Shown: positions 59,798 to 64,000 of the stretch, one piece after another
Numbering within the stretch: the first letter of the stretch is position 1
Layout: each line of letters starts with the position of its first letter
From: MFD04716-140 sp963703125
GTDB taxonomy: Bacteria; Bacteroidota; Bacteroidia; Flavobacteriales; Flavobacteriaceae
Reading direction: 5' to 3'
Length of the DNA stretch: 64,000 nucleotides
Assembly (NCBI GenBank): GCA_963703125.1
Contig: OY969790.1
Span: 806,001 to 870,000, forward strand
Made by a program: the position numbers and the translations under genes
Notes under the pieces: generated by a model
What the model was told of the DNA's origin: nothing
The model's input: the letters and a program-made list of their open reading frames with translations, nothing else
Database searches by the model: none

Positions 59798-60997
59798 TTA
59801 ATTAGTTCCAATCCAATTATTTGGCGGTATTGCCGTTCTGAACCTATTTTCTGAACAAGGGGCAGTTGTAGTCGTTGGTGAGGGTACTGGCGAATCGAAG
59901 GTTTCAAATTCCAATGGATCCTTCCTTTCCAGAGGCTGTTCAACAATATTGGTTCTATCGACAAAAATTGCCATAGTTGAGGTCGCAGCGGCAGTAAATC
60001 TTCCAAAAACAAAATCCTCCGAATCGTCAGGATTGAAAAGGTTACCAACCAAAGCTGCTGGCGGGGGAGCATTAAGTCCACTATTATTATCCATAATGTC
60101 CTTAAGAACTTTATAATATTTATGCGCTGCCGATGACAAGGCCATCTGTTGGACTTCAATTACCATGTCTTCTTTCGTATATAGTAAAATATTGCCTATA
60201 GATAAGTCTGTTTTAGTGAGGCCATTTGAAAATTTATCATCAAAAATAGCAATGCTCTCCGGGAATCGTATACGCCAACAATGGCTATCACATAAATAGT
60301 CAAAATAAGGTATTCCCGAGACAGAAGCCGAAAAATCGATACATTCTCCGCTCCGAAAATAGCCCGCAATACATTTCTCACAAATGTCAAGATTTTCGTA
60401 TGTTCTGTATGACCAGTAATAATAATTATCCCGATCTACTGGATCGTCAAATGAAACTAAAATTTCATGCCCAGGCACAAACTTTCCACCATAGACTTCC
60501 CTAAATTCGAGTTCTTTATTATAGGAAACCCTTAAATTGGTTATCGGGACTGGATGCGCGACTTCTTCGGGGGAGGACTCATATTTCTTCCCATTTGGCA
60601 TTTCAATCCTTAATTTCCAATTCTCGCCCTGTTCAATTTTGAAATCAGGGAGAGGGAGATAAGCTTCGTCAAATTCTTGTAAGGACACCTTTTCGCCTGT
60701 ATCAATATTTTCAAAATTTATAGTAGCATCCTTCACAAAATTAACTACATAGACCCCAAACTCGATTGTCGATTCATTGATAATCACAAATGAAGACCCA
60801 GGAGAGGTAGAGGCCACTGCCTCAATAAATATGAGACCTTCCTTATATTGAAAATCAGGAGTTACTGGCTCCGTACACGAAAAGGGAAACAGAAATAAAA
60901 AACAACCTGATAGTTTCGTTAATGAAACCAATTGCTTAAGTGAATATGCCAAAAATTTAGTTTTTGATAAAAATAATAAACTTTTGAAATGGAACAT
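59798..60997 (-). CDS. DUF4249 lipoprotein 2
   Basis: A DUF4249 protein of 399 residues. The lipobox is LFPFSC, at about residue 41, after an unusually long N-terminus. In paralogue 1 the sequence SLMKLSGC supplies the start; here it reads SLTKLSGC (ATG changed to ACG), and the first ATG is 31 codons upstream at 60995-60997, only 2 bp from the end of paralogue 3. Translation from there adds about 23 extra hydrophobic-rich residues before the signal peptide. A TTG nearer the signal peptide is an alternative start. All family cysteines are kept (ICEKC to CDSHC, and APCSEN). Product: probably an outer-membrane lipoprotein partner of the receptor downstream. Confidence 0.83.
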   Translation of the reverse strand: MFHFKSLLFLSKTKFLAYSLKQLVSLTKLSGCFLFLFPFSCTEPVTPDFQYKEGLIFIEAVASTSPGSSFVIINESTIEFGVYVVNFVKDATINFENIDTGEKVSLQEFDEAYLPLPDFKIEQGENWKLRIEMPNGKKYESSPEEVAHPVPITNLRVSYNKELEFREVYGGKFVPGHEILVSFDDPVDRDNYYYWSYRTYENLDICEKCIAGYFRSGECIDFSASVSGIPYFDYLCDSHCWRIRFPESIAIFDDKFSNGLTKTDLSIGNILLYTKEDMVIEVQQMALSSAAHKYYKVLKDIMDNNSGLNAPPPAALVGNLFNPDDSEDFVFGRFTAAATSTMAIFVDRTNIVEQPLERKDPLEFETFDSPVPSPTTTTAPCSENRFRTAIPPNNWIGTN

Positions 60998-60999
60998 AT

Positions 61000-62154
61000 T
61001 TAATCTATCCAGCCATTAGGACGAAATCCGGTTCTATACTTCGATTCAACACATGGTGCCGTTGTAGCCTGGGGGCTTGGGGTAGGTTCACCAAAACCTT
61101 CCGAAATACCCATAATTATTTCTTCCAAGGGGAATTCAGAAATATTTGTGCGATCAATAAACAGTTGTTTTGTAGTGGTGGTGGCTACCGTAAATCTGCC
61201 AAGCACAAATTCATCGGAATCTTCCGGATTGAACAAGTTACCCACAAGAACGGCCGGCAACGGAGAATTAAATCCTGAATTATTATCGATGATATCCTTT
61301 AAAGTCTTATAATATCTATAAGCTTGTCCAGAAAGAGAAAATTGTTGTAATTCAACAAGAATATTTTGTTTTGTAAATAGGGGAATTTCAGCAATGGGGA
61401 TATTGTTAATAATCGTACCATTTGAAAATTCATCGGCAAAAATCTTGATATTATTACCATATCTTATTTGCCAACAATCACTTTCACAGCCGTAGGTGTA
61501 ATACGGTTTTAACCCAACAGAGGCATCTACCGGGGGGAAAAGTTGGCATTCCCCATTTCTAAAATACCCGTTGAAGCAGATTTGACAATAGACCAATTTT
61601 TCAAATGTCTTAAATCGCCAATAATAGTAGTTTTCCTGGTCGGGCGGATCATTGAAGCTAACCGTCACGGAATGCCCAGGTATCCGCTTTCCCAATTCGG
61701 CATCATAATAAAGTTCTGGGTTATAGGTGGAATTCAATTTCTGTATTTCAACAGAACCAATTGCCGTTTCTGGTCTTGAAAGATAGCGCGTTCCATCGGG
61801 CATTACGGTTTTCAATTCCCAAGATTCACCCACATTTACAGAAAAGTCGTCCGGCGGGACATATTGTTCGCCATCAAATGTTAAGGGCACTTCTAAACCT
61901 GTTTTGGAATTAATAAAGGAAATATTGGCATTCTCAATATTTATATTCTTATAAACCCCAAATTCAATTGCAGATTTCACTACAGTTGCATAAGAAGCCT
62001 TTGGAGCTGTTGATGCCAGTGCCTCTATGAAAACCAAGCCTTCTTTATATTGAAATTCAGGTGTCACCGGATCGGAGCATCCAATAACATCGATAAATAA
62101 AATGGTTAAAATAGTCCATCTCTCAAGATGCCGACTGAATTTTGAGACCATCAC
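61000..62154 (-). CDS. DUF4249 lipoprotein 3, first of the receptor operon
   Basis: A 384-residue DUF4249 lipoprotein with lipobox cysteine in DVIGCSDP (about residue 26). It is the most divergent of the three paralogues, but keeps the family start (DPVTPEFQYKEGLVFIEA), the C-x2-C-x9-C-x19-C-x3-C pattern (YCQIC to CESDC), the NLFNPEDSDEFVLGRFTVA block and the final APCVES cysteine. It is the first gene of the likely operon DUF4249-DUF4249-DUF4249-receptor. No full-consensus promoter was seen in the 200 bp upstream. Two methionines open the frame; either could be the start. Confidence 0.85.
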   Translation of the reverse strand: MMVSKFSRHLERWTILTILFIDVIGCSDPVTPEFQYKEGLVFIEALASTAPKASYATVVKSAIEFGVYKNINIENANISFINSKTGLEVPLTFDGEQYVPPDDFSVNVGESWELKTVMPDGTRYLSRPETAIGSVEIQKLNSTYNPELYYDAELGKRIPGHSVTVSFNDPPDQENYYYWRFKTFEKLVYCQICFNGYFRNGECQLFPPVDASVGLKPYYTYGCESDCWQIRYGNNIKIFADEFSNGTIINNIPIAEIPLFTKQNILVELQQFSLSGQAYRYYKTLKDIIDNNSGFNSPLPAVLVGNLFNPEDSDEFVLGRFTVATTTTKQLFIDRTNISEFPLEEIIMGISEGFGEPTPSPQATTAPCVESKYRTGFRPNGWID

Positions 62155-62366
62155 AAATTAAATTTAAGGCATTGCATTCCAATTAAAAATATACATAATA
62201 ATGCTTTTTGCAAATTTCTTCAATCAATTTCATAAAAGATTAAGTTGGAACAAGGTAAGATAATGCCACTGTTGTTTAACCTTAAATATTTTTAGGCTTA
62301 AACGAAGAACCCCTGCCAAGATTGGTGGGGTCCATATTGCTAATGTGTATTACTAAAATCGGTCGC

Positions 62367-62861
62367 CTATTTTCTCTTAAAAATCAATTCCCCACTGGCA
62401 TTAAAATTAGGGATGTCAAGCTGCGATGCATTAACGGTCATTGTACCACCGTCAATTGTTACGTTTATATTGGTAGTAGTCTCCAAATCACTGTCTATAA
62501 CTGTGAGGACCTTACCATCATATGTATATGTGGCCATATCTATGTCCTTTTGAGTTGGACAAGGGACATCAAGACCCGTTGAAGTAGCATTGATTTCTAA
62601 ATAATTTCCCGAATTCTCAGCCCTAATGCTTAGGTCCGAGTTAAAGGTTAGGGTAAGAATATAGCACTGTTTTGCTGTTAGGTAATTTAGAATATCCCGG
62701 CCATTTTTAGCATCGTCACTGGCAGTTTCATTATCAATTTTCAATTCTGTTGCCTGCCAAGTGCCTACTATATTGTTGTCGTCAGCATCTTCATTTTTAT
62801 CGGACGAACAGGAGGTTAGCAAACCTGAGATAAGTATAAGCGAGATTATATAAAGTTCCAT
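62367..62861 (-). CDS. Lipocalin-like lipoprotein
   Basis: A 164-residue lipoprotein with a lipobox LLTSC at residue 18 and an acidic spacer (SDKNEDADDNN). The following NIVGTWQATELKIDNETA motif is the G-x-W start of a lipocalin-like barrel, and about eight beta strands follow, ending in GELIFKRK. Two cysteines in the mature domain (CYILTLTF and VPCPTQ) can form a disulfide as in other members. Such small lipocalin-like lipoproteins are common in flavobacteria and have no fixed function. It lies 49 bp after the DUF5916 gene and 212 bp before the DUF4249 operon. Confidence 0.8.
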   Translation of the reverse strand: MELYIISLILISGLLTSCSSDKNEDADDNNIVGTWQATELKIDNETASDDAKNGRDILNYLTAKQCYILTLTFNSDLSIRAENSGNYLEINATSTGLDVPCPTQKDIDMATYTYDGKVLTVIDSDLETTTNINVTIDGGTMTVNASQLDIPNFNASGELIFKRK

Positions 62862-62910
62862 ATTTTGGATATTTGTCTATCCCTCTAAACGCAGAAGCTT
62901 TATTTATATT

Positions 62911-64000
62911 TTACAACACGAACCTGTAGGTTGCCTTTAAAAGAAAAATATTCTGCGGTTTATTGCCGCCAAAAACAGTGTCGCCCAAACTATTGAATAA
63001 TTCATCCTGTGGATTTCCAGTCTGTGAACCATCTTGGGACCAGACCAAAAAAATCTCCGATCCCGGGATATATTCCCACCTCACAACAAGATTTGACCGG
63101 AACTGAATAAAAGAAAAATCTGGGTTCCCAAAACTAAAGTCAGTATTTCCGTCCAAATCCTCATCGATGGAATAGGTCTCATCAACAAATGAAATTTGAT
63201 CTGAATTATAGGAAGAAATCCTATCGTCAAATTTAATGGCCAAAGGATTTGTTACATGTTTGAAGTTACTATAGCGTCCTCTCGATATGAATGGCTGGCC
63301 CCAATACTGTATTGAAAGGTTTGGATTTATGGTATAATTAAGCCTTAAAGACATGCTCAAGGTCTTTTGGTCCACTTGTCCATTCAAATATCGAGTATCC
63401 CCGTTCACGTCAATATTGTTTATATACTGAAGTTTGTCATTATTAATACTGTAGCTGGGGAAAAGTGAGACGCGCAATGCATTGATAGGTTGGTATTGAA
63501 TACCAAATTCCAAATTATAGGCACCATAAGATCCATCAACGCCCTTTTGGCCATTATGAAAAATACTGAATCCAACTTTTTTACGACCATCCGTCTCAAT
63601 TCCATTAAAGAAACTTAATTGAGGGGACTGCCTCAACCGTGGCCCACCCCTGAGCGCAAAATTCGAGAACTTAATAGCTTCATAGGTAATTCCTAAATTC
63701 GTAAACCAGTTATTTTTCCAGTTTTGCCAACTATTGGTATTGAATTGTAAACTATTGTGATTACCGTCAAAATCCCATGCGCTCCAGTGATTGTAGTTCA
63801 TCCCAACCTTTCTAAAAATACTATCCGGTTTCAAGGTCTGATATCCGATCCAGGTATAATGGCGAATATCATCCGCCTGTCTCTGAAAGCCAATATCATT
63901 AATCTCCAATTCAGGTGACCGCCAAGTTGCCCCTGTTTCAAACTTCCAGTGTCCGTTCCCGATTTTTCCCAACTGTAAATTGCCGCCACTTCCCGTTAGC
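62911..64000 (-). CDS. DUF5916 outer-membrane protein, 3' part
   Basis: At least 363 residues from the C-terminal part of a DUF5916 protein; the frame has no stop up to the right edge, so the true start lies beyond the window. The visible part has alternating barrel-like strands: ETGATWRSPELEINDIGF at the left, RLNYTINPNLSIQYWGQPFI in the middle, and the C-terminal FLLKATYRFVL that ends in a hydrophobic residue. The family also has an N-terminal carbohydrate-binding (family 9-like) domain, which would lie outside the window. A role is unproven; these proteins are often annotated loosely as hydrolases. Confidence 0.82.
   Translation of the reverse strand, partial: LTGSGGNLQLGKIGNGHWKFETGATWRSPELEINDIGFQRQADDIRHYTWIGYQTLKPDSIFRKVGMNYNHWSAWDFDGNHNSLQFNTNSWQNWKNNWFTNLGITYEAIKFSNFALRGGPRLRQSPQLSFFNGIETDGRKKVGFSIFHNGQKGVDGSYGAYNLEFGIQYQPINALRVSLFPSYSINNDKLQYINNIDVNGDTRYLNGQVDQKTLSMSLRLNYTINPNLSIQYWGQPFISRGRYSNFKHVTNPLAIKFDDRISSYNSDQISFVDETYSIDEDLDGNTDFSFGNPDFSFIQFRSNLVVRWEYIPGSEIFLVWSQDGSQTGNPQDELFNSLGDTVFGGNKPQNIFLLKATYRFVL

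Noticed and set aside
62300..62335. GC-rich hairpin (ACCCC...GGGGT) between the lipocalin-like gene and the DUF4249 operon
   Set aside because: The stem is interrupted and no T tract follows on either strand, so it was not called a terminator.
1..64000. CRISPR array, prophage, integrative element or toxin-antitoxin pair
   Set aside because: No direct repeats with regular spacers, no integrase, transposase or phage gene and no small paired ORFs were recognised on either strand.

Overview
This window comes from a Bacteroidota genome, most likely a marine member of the Flavobacteriaceae. The evidence is the gene content: the gliding and type IX secretion protein SprA, a complete alternative complex III (Act) operon, a DUF2723 membrane glycosyltransferase, DUF4249 lipoproteins beside a TonB-dependent receptor, and a type IX sorting domain. 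Promoters fit the Bacteroidetes form TTTG-N19/20-TAnnTTTG, starts mostly lack Shine-Dalgarno sequences, and the DNA is AT-rich. No CRISPR array, prophage, integrase or intact insertion sequence was seen.

Layout. 1-3.2 kb, minus: ctaB, two subunit III genes and subunit IV of a heme-copper oxidase. 3.4-5.0 kb, minus: a TonB-like protein, a VanZ-like protein and gcvH. 5.2-15.5 kb, minus: sprA, ruvA and maeB. 15.6-18.4 kb, minus: a sodium:solute symporter and queG. 18.5-20.5 kb, plus: a two-gene ABC exporter. 20.5-24.8 kb: ruvB, an acyl-CoA dehydrogenase/oxidase and a DUF2807 protein. 24.9-36.7 kb, minus: one long respiratory operon, actA-B-C-D-E-F followed by oxidase subunits II and I. 37-42 kb: a SPOR protein, then infB-nusA-rimP on the minus strand. 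42.3-48.9 kb: a cytosolic GH63/MGH1-like glycosidase, tRNA-Gln and a DUF2723 protein. 49-55.4 kb: a cysteine-less thioredoxin-fold protein, a metallophosphoesterase, CutC, a glycosylasparaginase and polA. 55.5-64 kb: a type IX-sorted protein, a TonB-dependent receptor fed by three tandem DUF4249 lipoproteins, a lipocalin-like lipoprotein and the 3' part of a DUF5916 gene.

Functionally the largest theme is respiration. Quinol oxidised by alternative complex III passes electrons through its cytochromes to an aa3-type oxidase; subunits I and II are co-transcribed with act, while subunits III, III and IV and heme O synthase are encoded about 22 kb away. The second theme is the cell envelope: SprA, a TonB-like protein, the receptor with its DUF4249 partners, and DUF2723.

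Five conserved genes (sprA, ruvA, actB, polA and the TonB-dependent receptor) each carry one reading-frame break. Because polA and ruvA are broken too, these are probably sequence errors rather than biology. Four of the five breaks lie at a GGNCC pentamer, which may be the trace of a methylated motif. Each broken gene is listed below as two fragments. The best leads for new biology are the DUF4249 triplet with its conserved cysteine pattern and the helix-hairpin-helix tail on ActC.
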